Shown here: in pieces, positions 18,403 to 27,682 of the stretch | How the letters are laid out: each line of letters begins with the position of its first letter | How positions within the stretch are numbered: the stretch's first letter is position 1 | Position numbers and translations under genes: made by a program | From: Bacteroidota bacterium | Lineage (GTDB): Bacteria; Bacteroidota; Bacteroidia; Palsa-965 | Direction of reading: 5' to 3' | NCBI GenBank assembly: GCA_003153435.1 | Contig: PLYR01000137.1 | Span: 20,356-84,355 of the forward strand | DNA: 64,000 nt | The notes under the pieces: generated by a model | What the model saw: only the letters and a program-made list of their open reading frames with translations | Databases searched by the model: none | What the model was told of the DNA's origin: nothing

Positions 18403-19176
18403 TTAATTGGCATGCATAGCTGCAACAGGCTTACTCAATTGTTTCAAAATAAAACTTGGGAAGAAACGGCTCATAAATCTCAATTGACTCGATTGGCCCG
18501 GGCATATTTCAAATTTATTATTGGCAAATCCCTCCAGAAAAGCTGCCACCATTTTATCAACCGGCATTAGTGTTACATCCTTTAGGTCTGATTCCTTGAA
18601 ATTCTTAATCAAATCTGTTGCAGTTGCAGGAGGAGCAAGCTCAAAAACCTTAACATCGGTGTTCCTCAATTGCTCCCGGAGCGACAATGAATAAGAATGT
18701 AAGGCAGCCTTGGTGGCGCAATATACAGGAGCAATCGCCAGAGGCACGAAAGCCAACCCGGAAGAAACAGCTACGGTAGCAGCATTTTTGTTTTTCTTTA
18801 ACAACGGAAGAAATGTATCATTTATCCAGATGGTTCCTTTCAGATTAATATCAATTTCCTTGGTTAATTCGCCTGGCGATAATTTGTGGTTTTGCAAGTT
18901 GATAGTCTCCATAACCCCTGCATTGTTAATCAATACATTGAGTGCAGGATAATCCTTTGCTATCTGATCATACAGTTTCTTTATATCATTCGCATTACTC
19001 ACATCGCTATTGATGGTTATAACTCCTTTCAATTCATTTTTTACTTTCTGCAACTTCTGATCGTTACGACCGGTTATAATGACGGTATTATTTTTCTTCA
19101 GAAACTCTTTGGCCATCTCATAGCCTATTCCGCTGGAGCCGCCGGTTATTAAGATTGTGTTGCCACTTATATTCAT
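18403..19176 (-). CDS. SDR family NAD(P)-dependent oxidoreductase
   Basis: NTILITGGSSGIGYEMAKEF, INNAGVMET, VAVSSGLAFVPLAIAPVYCATKAALHSYSLSLR. Confidence 0.95.
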   Translation of the reverse strand: MNISGNTILITGGSSGIGYEMAKEFLKKNNTVIITGRNDQKLQKVKNELKGVITINSDVSNANDIKKLYDQIAKDYPALNVLINNAGVMETINLQNHKLSPGELTKEIDINLKGTIWINDTFLPLLKKNKNAATVAVSSGLAFVPLAIAPVYCATKAALHSYSLSLREQLRNTDVKVFELAPPATATDLIKNFKESDLKDVTLMPVDKMVAAFLEGFANNKFEICPGQSSQLRFMSRFFPSFILKQLSKPVAAMHAN

Positions 19177-19215
19177 AGGATTATGTTTTTAGTTTTAGTT
19201 TTTTTATTCTTTCCT

Positions 19216-19246
19216 CAAAGATACGATGGACGAGAGGATTCCCCAA
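19216..19246 (-). promoter_or_regulatory. Putative Bacteroidetes-type promoter of the SDR gene (TTTTG-N20-TATCTTTG on minus strand)
   Basis: CAAAGATA at 19216-19223 with CAA at 19244-19246 on the + strand. Confidence 0.55.
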
Positions 19247-19313
19247 AATTCATTGTTAATCTACCCCAATTTAGACCCGTCCAAATAATAAGGGGCTTCC
19301 AGCAGTGTTTTAA

Positions 19314-19625
19314 TTACATTAGATAAGCTGTTTTAGGATGTTTGTACCCCATTTTCTCTATGGTGCCGGTTAGCATTAGCTTTAAGGCTTTCTTACCCAT
19401 TGTTGTTTTGAAGTAGCTCTCTCGCCTTCTCGCATCCTCTTCAAAAAGATAATATTCACAAAAAATGAGCTGCAATGGCCTTCTGTATCTGGTACTGATG
19501 TTCTCACCCGCGTTATGACTTTTTAAGCGGACTTCAAGATTGGATGTAAAACCGGTATAAAGCAGGTGATCTGACTGACTGAATAGGATATAAACACAGA
19601 ATGGAAGAGGGCCTGCCATATTCAT
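19314..19625 (-). CDS. GIY-YIG nuclease family protein
   Basis: VYILFSQSDHLLYTGFTSNLEVRLKSHNAG...RPLQLIFCEYYLFEEDARRRESYFK. Confidence 0.9.
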   Translation of the reverse strand: MNMAGPLPFCVYILFSQSDHLLYTGFTSNLEVRLKSHNAGENISTRYRRPLQLIFCEYYLFEEDARRRESYFKTTMGKKALKLMLTGTIEKMGYKHPKTAYLM

Positions 19626-19709
19626 TTGTTTTGAAACTGAACAAATTTAAAGCTGCTGGGAGAGAAAGGAAATTGAAATTTATGAGCGATTTGACGTTCA
19701 TGCGGCTTA

Positions 19710-19782
19710 GCCTCCACCCTAAAGCGAAAATCCCCAAAGCGCCAAAGGCGCAAAGGGGATTTTCTGCTTTAGGGGTGGAGGC
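19710..19782. repeat. Long imperfect inverted repeat with a GCGCC-AAA-GGCGC tip
   Basis: GCCTCCACCCTAAAGCGAAAATCCCC (19710-19735) vs reverse complement of GGGGATTTTCTGCTTTAGGGGTGGAGGC (19755-19782); only two single-nt bulges. Confidence 0.9.
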
Positions 19783-19820
19783 GGGCGGATTAGCTTCGCT
19801 GATCCGGGAGGGGGGTGCCT

Positions 19821-19963
19821 ACTGCAATCCGTTCAAATCTCCGGCCTTCGGCCAGGTCTTTTTCTTTCCTGTCGCTTATGAGTCTGCTTACGCAGTCTCA
19901 ACGCGCCAGAAAAGAAAAATCCCTCTCTGCCTTCGGCAGAGGGGGATTTGAACGGATTGCAGT
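19821..19963. repeat. Perfect 19-bp inverted repeat abutting the tmRNA 3' end
   Basis: ACTGCAATCCGTTCAAATC (19821-19839) and GATTTGAACGGATTGCAGT (19945-19963). Confidence 0.92.
19916..19950 (-). terminator. Intrinsic terminator downstream of ssrA
   Basis: Minus strand: AAATCCCCCTCTGCC-GAA-GGCAGAGAGGGATTTTTCTTTTCT; stable stem followed by a T-rich tract. Confidence 0.75.
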
Positions 19964-20324
19964 GGAGTCGGGCGGATTCGAACCGCCGTCCAAACAAGGA
20001 ATTAATATGCCTTCTACATGCTTAGCTTTCTTTTGGTTTTCGACAAGGCTTGGCAAGGAAGCGGGCCATGAACTTGCTTAGCTCCTTGATCTCGGTTTGT
20101 AAGCGGAGCTTTACGAACCTATCCCGGCATTTGTGATGCTCCGATCCGGACGCCGCTAGGAGTAGCTTCCGGGGGAACAAAGCTAGTTAAGACTGAGTCT
20201 TAAGCAGCAAGGGCGTAGTTAGACTCGCCGTTTGTAGTTTGAGAGTTGATATTAGCGTGCCATATTCCCAACGCACGGCATGCTTACACACTAACCGCGC
20301 TCGCTGTCAAAACCTGTCGACCCC
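19963..20324 (-). ncRNA. ssrA: Transfer-messenger RNA (tmRNA)
   Basis: 5' GGGGTCGAC pairs with 3' CGACTCCA; T-arm GGTTCGAATCCGCC; tag reading frame GCTAATATCAACTCTCAAACTACAAACGGCGAGTCTAACTACGCCCTTGCTGCTTAA (20256 to 20200) = ANINSQTTNGESNYALAA*. Confidence 0.96.
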
Positions 20325-20339
20325 AGTGGTGTAGCTTTA

Positions 20340-20347
20340 CAAAGATA
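20340..20347 (-). promoter_or_regulatory. Putative -7 element (TATCTTTG) of ssrA
   Basis: CAAAGATA on the + strand, 15 nt upstream of the mature 5' end. No clear -33 TTG seen. Confidence 0.5.
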
Positions 20348-20440
20348 GTGAAAAATGGAAAGAAACAGAACGAATCATCCTCCTAGATACTGTCTTCTCT
20401 TTACTAAATTCTTACCTTTGTAACCATTAAGAGAGATTTT

Positions 20441-20689
20441 ATGAGGTGCCTTGCCTGTTGGAAGAAAGTCAGTCCCTTTTCATACCGCTGCCCCGAATGC
20501 GGGGAAGTAATCTGGTCTAATTATTTTAAAAGGTATTGGAAACTGCTGATTTTCGTTTTAATGATTATCATCATCGGTATCATTTATCACTTTGCCACTC
20601 CTAAAGGAGAAGATTCAATCCCAATGCCTCCTCCTCCGCAAGAGCCTACTTCAGCGTTAATGCACCTCCCTCCTGCTCCTCTTACCTGA
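20441..20689 (+). CDS. Small zinc-ribbon plus single-TM protein
   Basis: MRCLACWKKVSPFSYRCPECGEVIW (CxxC...CxxC), TM segment LLIFVLMIIIIGIIYHFA, proline-rich tail. TACCTTTG -7-like box at 20413-20420. Confidence 0.65.
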   Translation: MRCLACWKKVSPFSYRCPECGEVIWSNYFKRYWKLLIFVLMIIIIGIIYHFATPKGEDSIPMPPPPQEPTSALMHLPPAPLT

Positions 20690-20698
20690 TCTTTTTAC

Positions 20699-21139
20699 TC
20701 AGGCTCCAAATTGTACCAGGTGATGGTCGAGGTGTTTATACTGACTCTGCCCCCATTCTTCATCACTAAGCAATCCAAAGAAAGGATGGTTCTTATCGGA
20801 TACATTGGCCGGGGTAAACTTGTTGATTAGGTTCAACAAATCTTCTTTTTGTGTATCGAACACTTCTTGTGTGTCTATTTTAAATTCCTTTGGAGTGTAA
20901 CCGTTTTTCTTAAAGGGCTTGGGGCCGATTACGCCAGTCTTAATCATTGGACCAAAGATCTTGCTCATCAAGGTCCGTTTGGGTTTGGGATTGGTCAGTG
21001 CCACATGCAATGGCATGGTGCTGTGTTTGAACATCTGGGCTACCGTCATCGTTCCCCATTGTGGTTTGGAGGAGGCGCTGAGGGTATTAAATCGTTTGAT
21101 AATTTCTGCTTTATCAGCGGGGTTGAAGAGGTTTTTCAT
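20699..21139 (-). CDS. DUF1569 family protein
   Basis: MKNLFNPADKAEIIKRFNTLSASSKPQWGTMTVAQMFKHSTMPL...NHPFFGLLSDEEWGQSQYKHLDHHLVQFG. Confidence 0.85.
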   Translation of the reverse strand: MKNLFNPADKAEIIKRFNTLSASSKPQWGTMTVAQMFKHSTMPLHVALTNPKPKRTLMSKIFGPMIKTGVIGPKPFKKNGYTPKEFKIDTQEVFDTQKEDLLNLINKFTPANVSDKNHPFFGLLSDEEWGQSQYKHLDHHLVQFGA

Positions 21140-21221
21140 GTTGTTCTTGCTAAGGGTTAATGATGCCTAAATTAGCAAAAATAACAGAAAAGCCTTCTTA
21201 CCGATTAGAGGAATGAAGGGT

Positions 21222-22469
21222 TCATTCTCCTCTTTTTAAAGTAATCACGGTGATCTCCGGCCAGATTCCTACTCTGCCTGGAAAGCCCAGAAAGCCGAAT
21301 CCGCGGTTGACATAGAGGTAGCGTTCATTTTTCTTATACAAGCCCGCCCATCGTGGATAACGGAACTGGATCGGTGAAAACTTCAACCCCTTGAATTCAA
21401 ATCCGAATTGCATCCCGTGTGTATGGCCTGAAAGGGTAAGATGGATATGATCGGCTCCATCCACCACCTGCTCTTCCCAATGTGAAGGATCATGAGAAAG
21501 CAGAATCTTAAAACTTTCCGGATTTGTTCCTTCCATCGTTTTCTTGAGATCCCCGTATTTGGCAAACCGTCCCCCTCCCCAATTCTCAATACCCAGCAGT
21601 TCGATGTAGGCATCTCCTTTTTCCAGCCTCAGGTTCTCATTCTTCATCAGGTTAAATCCAATCTGCTCATGGACTTCTCCAAGCCTCAAAAGGTTTTCCT
21701 CTTTGTGTAAAGGAGAAGGCCAGGACACATAATCTCCATAGTCGTGGTTGCCGAGGATGGAATACTTACCCATGTGTGCATCGGTCTTATTGAATACTTC
21801 AATCCAGGGAATCATTTCCGCTGCGCTGTTGTTTACCAGGTCGCCTGTGAAGAAGATTACATCCGATTTCTGAGTGTTGATCAGCTCCACCGCTTTGAGT
21901 ACCTCTTTACGGTTACCGAAACTACCGGCATGCACATCGGATATCTGTGTAAGACTGAATCCGTCAAATTCTTTTGGAAGATCAGGGAAGCTCAGCTCTA
22001 TGCGGTGGACTTTATATCTGTACTTACCCCTGGTGATCCCATACAGGATCACTCCCATCATCAATAAACTGCAGAGCAAAGTCACCTGATCATAAAGAGG
22101 GCTGCGGGACTGAATTACAAAACCGGAACCTGACTGAATGATCCAATGAAGTCCGGCCGAGATGAATCGAAAGATATCTTCCAGGAACAACAGTATCCCG
22201 TACAGGAAACCTGGAACTAGCACCAGAATAAAGGACACGCCCAGTATCTTGGTGATCCCCGGAGACCTTTTACGGCTAATTAATGCAAGTGCGAGTGCAG
22301 GGATTAAAATAGCCTGTGGAATCCAGAAAGCAACAAGAGCTATATGACGGAAGGCTGGGTTAAAACCAACAACGGCAGCGGAGACCCCTGTATAAAGATA
22401 TAAGCCAAGGCTTCCAAACAAAATAAAAACAATAGCCAGGATAATGGGAACCCTTGCGGAAGCATTCAT
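21222..22469 (-). CDS. Metallophosphoesterase with N-terminal TM segments
   Basis: LTQISDVHAGSFGNR, IFFTGDLVNN, SILGNHDYGD, LSGHTHGMQFG metallophosphoesterase motifs. Confidence 0.93.
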   Translation of the reverse strand: MNASARVPIILAIVFILFGSLGLYLYTGVSAAVVGFNPAFRHIALVAFWIPQAILIPALALALISRKRSPGITKILGVSFILVLVPGFLYGILLFLEDIFRFISAGLHWIIQSGSGFVIQSRSPLYDQVTLLCSLLMMGVILYGITRGKYRYKVHRIELSFPDLPKEFDGFSLTQISDVHAGSFGNRKEVLKAVELINTQKSDVIFFTGDLVNNSAAEMIPWIEVFNKTDAHMGKYSILGNHDYGDYVSWPSPLHKEENLLRLGEVHEQIGFNLMKNENLRLEKGDAYIELLGIENWGGGRFAKYGDLKKTMEGTNPESFKILLSHDPSHWEEQVVDGADHIHLTLSGHTHGMQFGFEFKGLKFSPIQFRYPRWAGLYKKNERYLYVNRGFGFLGFPGRVGIWPEITVITLKRGE

Positions 22470-22512
22470 ACTTAATCAGACGAATGAGGACAGAAAATAT
22501 TTTAAATCGGGA

Positions 22513-23952
22513 TCAAAAATGATAAACCAGGCCCAGACTCAGACCATAAGCATAAGGATAGGATTTTACCTCAGTATTATAATTGATAGGGGTCAGAGAT
22601 CCACGGAATGAAGGATCGAAAAGGAGGCTATAATGCTTGCTAAACTGATACTGAGCTCCCAGACCCATATGGAAGCCCATATTCACCCGGTGTATCCCAT
22701 CAAGGGAGGTGATGGTACAAAGCTGCTCACTACCTCCTCTGTTCGGAACTTCCACTTCAAGAGTCTGACCGATGAGATAATCGAAGGAGACTCCTGCATA
22801 TACATGAAAGCTGATTTTTTTTACTGCAAAGTTATACTGGAGTGTAACTGGCACTGAGATAAACCGAAGTGATTCTGTAGAGAATGACCGAAGCGATAAG
22901 CTATCTTTGGATACCAGGTTGTGCCCGGAGACATTTGGCAGAGACGCATCCCCGGCAGAAGTGCACAAGGTATACTGCATACTGCCATCATCCGCTTGTT
23001 CAGGGTGAACAACGGAAGGAGTAATTTTTTGAGCATAAGAGCTGTAATTAACTCCTGAAAAAATGGTCCAGTGCTTGTTCAGATCATATCCCACTTTCAC
23101 TGCTGCAGTGTACGAAAAAGCAGCCTTTTCACGCCCGCTGAAATCATCATCTGCATCAGGCCTTGTATCATGATCCGAGTCATGATCGGCGGTAAGCAGG
23201 TGACTGGACATTTCTGGTGAGAAGAGCACCGTAAAAGATAATCGGGATTTCAACGGTAGTGGTGAGGGGTTCGTTGAAGTTGATGTCGAATTTGGAGCTT
23301 CTGTCGAAGTTGTAGTTGTAGTTGCTGTTGCTGTTTCTCCTCCAGTTATGGTTGTGGTTACTGCTTCTCTTGCTGCTTCTCTTGCTGTTTCTATTTCTCT
23401 TGTTTCTGATGCTGTTTCATTAGAAGTAGGCGCGACTGCAGTAATTGGGAGTTCTGGATTCGAGGTTCCGAAAGTTGAACTTGCAGCACCTATCATTGAA
23501 TTGGGAGTAATCTTTTCAGTCGAAGATCCTGAAACAGCGGAGCCTTCAGAAGGGTCTGCTTTAGAAGCGATGTAAGTATGGACAACAGGAACAGGAGAAG
23601 TATGAATGGAGCGATTGCTCTGGTCATTTGAAGGAGTGGTGCTGGTAGAAACGATTAAGTTGTTCTTATCATTCACTGCAACTGGGCTTACATCGGAAAT
23701 TGGAGAAGAAGTGGCAACTTTCGTTAAGGATGTGGGCTGGACAAGGAACTGATATCCTCCGGCAAACACAAGAAGTAACGCCAATGAAACGGTTAGAATC
23801 CGGTAACGGGTAACTTTTTGCTTATAAAAATTAAGCTGGCGCTTATCTAACTTAGCATCCAGCGTATTCCAGGCATTTTCAGACGGAAAGATCTCCTCGT
23901 TCTCGATGGAATCGCGGAAGATATGATCTATATCGTCGTTAAGTTCTTTCAT
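22513..23952 (-). CDS. Putative anti-sigma/TM protein with S/T-rich linker and C-terminal outer-membrane beta-barrel-like domain
   Basis: N-terminal cytoplasmic-like segment, TM ILTVSLALLLVFAGGYQFL, T/S-rich linker, C-terminal AVKVGYDLNKHWTIFSGVNYSSYAQ...FRGSLTPINYNTEVKSYPYAYGLSLGLVYHF. Overlaps the sigma factor gene stop. Confidence 0.8.
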   Translation of the reverse strand: MKELNDDIDHIFRDSIENEEIFPSENAWNTLDAKLDKRQLNFYKQKVTRYRILTVSLALLLVFAGGYQFLVQPTSLTKVATSSPISDVSPVAVNDKNNLIVSTSTTPSNDQSNRSIHTSPVPVVHTYIASKADPSEGSAVSGSSTEKITPNSMIGAASSTFGTSNPELPITAVAPTSNETASETREIETAREAAREAVTTTITGGETATATTTTTSTEAPNSTSTSTNPSPLPLKSRLSFTVLFSPEMSSHLLTADHDSDHDTRPDADDDFSGREKAAFSYTAAVKVGYDLNKHWTIFSGVNYSSYAQKITPSVVHPEQADDGSMQYTLCTSAGDASLPNVSGHNLVSKDSLSLRSFSTESLRFISVPVTLQYNFAVKKISFHVYAGVSFDYLIGQTLEVEVPNRGGSEQLCTITSLDGIHRVNMGFHMGLGAQYQFSKHYSLLFDPSFRGSLTPINYNTEVKSYPYAYGLSLGLVYHF

Positions 23953-24530
23953 TATTCATTCGAGGCTTTTGCCTGCTTTAAACTCTTTTCAACTTCCCTG
24001 CGCAATATGGCCCTGGCATCAAACAGATTTGATTTCGACGTACCTTCTGAAATCCCAAGTCTTTCCGCAATCTCTTTGTGTTTTAATCCCTCAAATGCGT
24101 AGAGGTTGAAAACCATTCGATAACCTGAAGGTAAATCCTGCACCAACTGAATAAGCTCTTTTACTGCCATATCCCCTAGAATGTCTGTAGTTGAAAAATC
24201 AACTTCCTTCATCTCATCCACACTGTAAGAAGCATAAAGCAATCCTTTCCTCCTGAATTTTTCGATGGCCGTGTTAACCATGATCCTTCGGATCCACCCT
24301 TCCAGAGAGCCTTGGTTTCTGAATTTATGAAGGTTTTCGAAAACCTTCAGGAAAGATTCAATAAGGGTATCTTCTGCCTCCTCCCTGCTTTTGGAATACC
24401 GCATACATACGTTTAGCATCTTCGGAGCAAAAATCTTGTATATCTCGTTCTGTGCAGTCCGCTCACCCTCAATACATTTGCCTATAAGGGCTTCCAGGTT
24501 CTCTTCGCTTGAACTTTTCCTCTCTGACAT
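23952..24530 (-). CDS. ECF-type RNA polymerase sigma factor
   Basis: FAPKMLNVCMRYSKSREEAEDTLIESFLKVFENLHKFRNQGSLEGWIRRIMVNTAIEKFRR...LPSGYRMVFNLYAFEGLKHKEIAERLGISEGTSKSNLFDARAILRR. Confidence 0.95.
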   Translation of the reverse strand: MSERKSSSEENLEALIGKCIEGERTAQNEIYKIFAPKMLNVCMRYSKSREEAEDTLIESFLKVFENLHKFRNQGSLEGWIRRIMVNTAIEKFRRKGLLYASYSVDEMKEVDFSTTDILGDMAVKELIQLVQDLPSGYRMVFNLYAFEGLKHKEIAERLGISEGTSKSNLFDARAILRREVEKSLKQAKASNE

Positions 24531-24774
24531 AAAAGATGTTATTACACTGTAAATGGTTGGGGGATAAACAAAATTATTAAAGCAATCGGATTCTTTAGTT
24601 TTTTAATGGATTAATTAGGGCTTGATTTCAAAGATCTGTCTTTTCTCATTCCGAAAAAAGGCCCGTTTTAGCTGGATATTCAGTCAGACTTCTTTAAAAA
24701 CTAGTCCTTGACCTTATCACATATCTAATTGAAATTCAATTAATCAGTCCATTTATCAGGTTTTACAAAATAGA

Positions 24775-24817
24775 AAACCCGGATCATTTCGGCTAAATGC
24801 CAATCTAATCCGGGTTT
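24775..24817 (-). terminator. Intrinsic terminator downstream of the T9SS protein gene
   Basis: Minus strand: AAACCCGGATTAGATTGGCATTTAGCCGAAATGATCCGGGTTTTCTATTTTG. Confidence 0.7.
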
Positions 24818-24835
24818 AAGGCCAGGCGTAAGAGT

Positions 24836-26119
24836 CTAATGGTAAGTCACCATCCTCCTGGTAAGTCTTTGTTTGTCATTCACGATCAGGGTGTAGAAAT
24901 AGATTCCAGGGTTAAACCGTGTTGCGTCGAGAGACAGGCTTTGAACTCCGGCTGTTTTGTAACCTTCATCCATGCTGGAAATCAAGCGTCCTGTAAGATC
25001 GCAGATTTCAAACCGAACATGTGCTGCTTCGGGCAATTCATAAGCAAGTGTGGAAATAGCATTGGTTGGATTCGGATGGTTCTGAAACAAACGGACGCCG
25101 GAAGCTGCGTGTTCCGTAACCCCCAGATTAGTTCCGGTAACCTTATAATAAAGCTGATGATGCTGCAATCCAAAGCCGGAGGAATAGAGAAGTGATGGTA
25201 CAAAGCTGCTGTCCCACCTTAGCTTGTCATCATTATATCTAACGGTTTGATTGACAATTCCGGAACTGTTCCAGTAGCCTTTCTTGTAAGATGCAAATGA
25301 ATTGGCTCCATTTTCCTGGTAGGATGCAAAGTTAAAGATGTTCTGTTTATTGGTGGCCAGCGTATCGTTCATATCATAGGCGTATCCGGGCTTGAAGGAT
25401 ACGGTGGTACACAGCAACTGACCTGCGGGGACTGCAAATGAATGGGTGGAAAGGCCTTTAAAAGCCCAAAATGTTACGGAAGTATCGGCTACTTTCAAAG
25501 GAACTTTAATAGTGATGGCTCCCGTACAAATCGGAGCATTCGTGACATAAGAATAACGTGGACATTTAATGAAGAGGGTATCCACTCCGTAGTTCTGGTT
25601 CCATCCGGTGGCCCCTGTCCAGTAAAGCTTTCGAAGGTTAGTTGGGGTTACATCATTGAAAATGGTGAATATGATGGTGTCGACTACAGAAGCAGCCGAA
25701 TGACGTTCGTAAGTATATTCCATGGAGATGGAGTCTAACGTATAGCTGTTGAATTTAGACCAGTTATATCCTTTATACAATTGAAAATCAGGGTCTGATA
25801 CATCCAGGACATCTGAGATCCAATGAATCCAGGGACGTCCATAACCGGTCCCGAACTGAACCACGGCCATTGAATCCGGGAAAAGATAATTCCCGTTAAG
25901 AACGGAAAGGCCTCCGTTAGCAGAATCCTTGACCCAGCCATAATTGATCCAGAAACTGCTCGGATAGGAGCCGACCGTTGCCGTATTATGAGGTTCTCCA
26001 AGGCCTTGAGATTTACCCGTTAGGTGAGGAAATCCTGATAAGGCGGGTGATTGGGCATGAAGAAATGAACTCATCAACAAGAGTATAAGCAGTAGGCTTG
26101 ATTTGTAATGCTTTTTCAT
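24836..26119 (-). CDS. Secreted protein with T9SS type A sorting domain
   Basis: Signal peptide; C-terminal GVRLFQNHPNPTNAISTLAYELPEAAHVRFEICDLTGRLISSMDEGYKTAGVQSLSLDATRFNPGIYFYTLIVNDKQRLTRRMVTYH. Confidence 0.92.
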   Translation of the reverse strand: MKKHYKSSLLLILLLMSSFLHAQSPALSGFPHLTGKSQGLGEPHNTATVGSYPSSFWINYGWVKDSANGGLSVLNGNYLFPDSMAVVQFGTGYGRPWIHWISDVLDVSDPDFQLYKGYNWSKFNSYTLDSISMEYTYERHSAASVVDTIIFTIFNDVTPTNLRKLYWTGATGWNQNYGVDTLFIKCPRYSYVTNAPICTGAITIKVPLKVADTSVTFWAFKGLSTHSFAVPAGQLLCTTVSFKPGYAYDMNDTLATNKQNIFNFASYQENGANSFASYKKGYWNSSGIVNQTVRYNDDKLRWDSSFVPSLLYSSGFGLQHHQLYYKVTGTNLGVTEHAASGVRLFQNHPNPTNAISTLAYELPEAAHVRFEICDLTGRLISSMDEGYKTAGVQSLSLDATRFNPGIYFYTLIVNDKQRLTRRMVTYH

Positions 26120-26557
26120 AAAGTGTTGGGATTAATTTGTTTAATGATTTATTCCTAAAAATGCCTCCGTTGCTGTTCCGGGGAGATCACCTGCAGAGAG
26201 CAGATGATTGTGACAGGTTATGGAAGCGAATACAGATTGTATTCCGGAATAAATGTAGAAACCCAGGCAATATTGGAGAAACCAGTCTCTTAACACTTTT
26301 ATGATGTCTGGGTTGGGACTTCCAGACTATTCCAAACCTTCAAGAATCTGAAAAATAAGCTAATAGAAAGAACTCTTTTTATATGTTATGGCTAAATTAT
26401 CCCGTGATTAAACCTGTATTACTATTGAACTTTTCTGTTTCTGTCCTTTATTAATCATATACCTTTGGTCCATCATTTAAGCCGAGAAAAACATATTATA
26501 AGAAATATCTCCTCGCGTTTGCAATATAAAAAATTAAAACAATTAAAAAAAAACTCC

Positions 26558-26962
26558 ATGAAAGACTTCACAAACACCGCCGTCACCAAACAAATCACCG
26601 AAAACATTGAAAATTCAATGAAATGGTTTCAGGAAACAACCAATGGATTAACCTCTTACGGACTCAAAGCTGGAGAAACTGCGTTCACGCTGTATACCGA
26701 AGCAATGGAAACTGCCTTCAGACTCCAGACAGAAGCTCTTAACACACTTGCTGAAACCACTAAATCCTTTACAACTGAATTCAGCAAAAACCAGCACACG
26801 TCTATAACTCCGGCTTTTAACACTACTACTGCTGCAAGAACTGAGACTACCAAAACTCCTGTGACTGAAACAAGAACAACTGCCACTACCACTACTACTC
26901 CTGTTGAAACTAAGAATATCGTTTCTACAGAGACAAAAAAGACAAGCTCACTTAAAAACTAA
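26558..26962 (+). CDS. Phasin-like hypothetical protein with Thr-rich tail
   Basis: MKDFTNTAVTKQITENIENSMKWFQETTNGLTSYGLKAGETAFTLYTEAMETAFRLQTEALNTLAETTKSFTTEF; helical amphipathic pattern. Start chosen at Met 26558. Confidence 0.6.
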   Translation: MKDFTNTAVTKQITENIENSMKWFQETTNGLTSYGLKAGETAFTLYTEAMETAFRLQTEALNTLAETTKSFTTEFSKNQHTSITPAFNTTTAARTETTKTPVTETRTTATTTTTPVETKNIVSTETKKTSSLKN

Positions 26963-26997
26963 ATAATCAAACCTAATTTCAAAACCAAAGCACGAAA

Positions 26998-27612
26998 ATG
27001 AAAAATTCAGTGACAGAAAAAGCCGAACAAATCAAAGATTTAATCGGCGAAACAGCTCTTAAATCAAAAGAAGCGGTACAGGAAATTATCAACCTGAACA
27101 CCAAATACCTTGGCCAGGCCCTGGATTCAAACAAAGTGATTGTTGACGGCATGCGTAAACAATTTCAGTTGAAAGAACAATCAACCCCGATCTTCGAAAA
27201 CCTGAACAAAGCATTCGGAAAATCAATCGAATTGTCGGAAGAAACGATCGATTCGATCATGGAAAGCTACACAAAGCAGATTCAAATGCTGATCAGCTAC
27301 AACACCAAGCTGATCGACACCCTGAAAGAATCTACTACTTTCACCGTGAACAACGGAGAAATTGAAAAAATTCTGAAACTCATTCAGGACAACTTCCAGG
27401 CTTCTGTTTCTTCACTGAACAACAGTATGAAGTCGATCATCGATGCTTATAACAAGCACACCAACCTGGCTCTGAACTTCAACAAAAAATTCGGAGATAA
27501 TGTTACTCTGCAACTGGAAATGTATCAGGAACTTCAGAATAACAGCATGAACATGTTCAGCTCTTGGGCAGATTCATGGTGGAAGCACACTGATCATAAC
27601 CACCAGAGGTAA
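26998..27612 (+). CDS. Phasin-like helical protein
   Basis: MKNSVTEKAEQIKDLIGETALKSKEAVQEIINLNTKYLGQALDSNKVIVDGMRKQFQLK...; long amphipathic helices, C-terminal FSSWADSWWKH. Confidence 0.6.
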   Translation: MKNSVTEKAEQIKDLIGETALKSKEAVQEIINLNTKYLGQALDSNKVIVDGMRKQFQLKEQSTPIFENLNKAFGKSIELSEETIDSIMESYTKQIQMLISYNTKLIDTLKESTTFTVNNGEIEKILKLIQDNFQASVSSLNNSMKSIIDAYNKHTNLALNFNKKFGDNVTLQLEMYQELQNNSMNMFSSWADSWWKHTDHNHQR

Positions 27613-27682
27613 GGAGCATCCTGCTGTTCTGCAAAGCCTGGAAATAAAACCCTAGCTTTGCTTTGCAGAAGAAAACTCCCGT

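Noticed and set aside
19314-19625. GIY-YIG protein as a mobile-element (homing) endonuclease
   Set aside because: It is a short UPF0213-type single-domain protein. A second unrelated copy sits at 28476-28772, and no intron or transposon boundaries are visible.
19963-20000. A tRNA gene (ggattcgaaccgcc T-loop on the minus strand)
   Set aside because: The T-arm and acceptor belong to the tRNA-like domain of tmRNA; no anticodon arm is present.
19601-20081. Plus-strand ORFs of 116 aa and 88 aa
   Set aside because: They run through the inverted repeats, the terminator and the antisense of tmRNA; composition is driven by hairpins, not protein coding.
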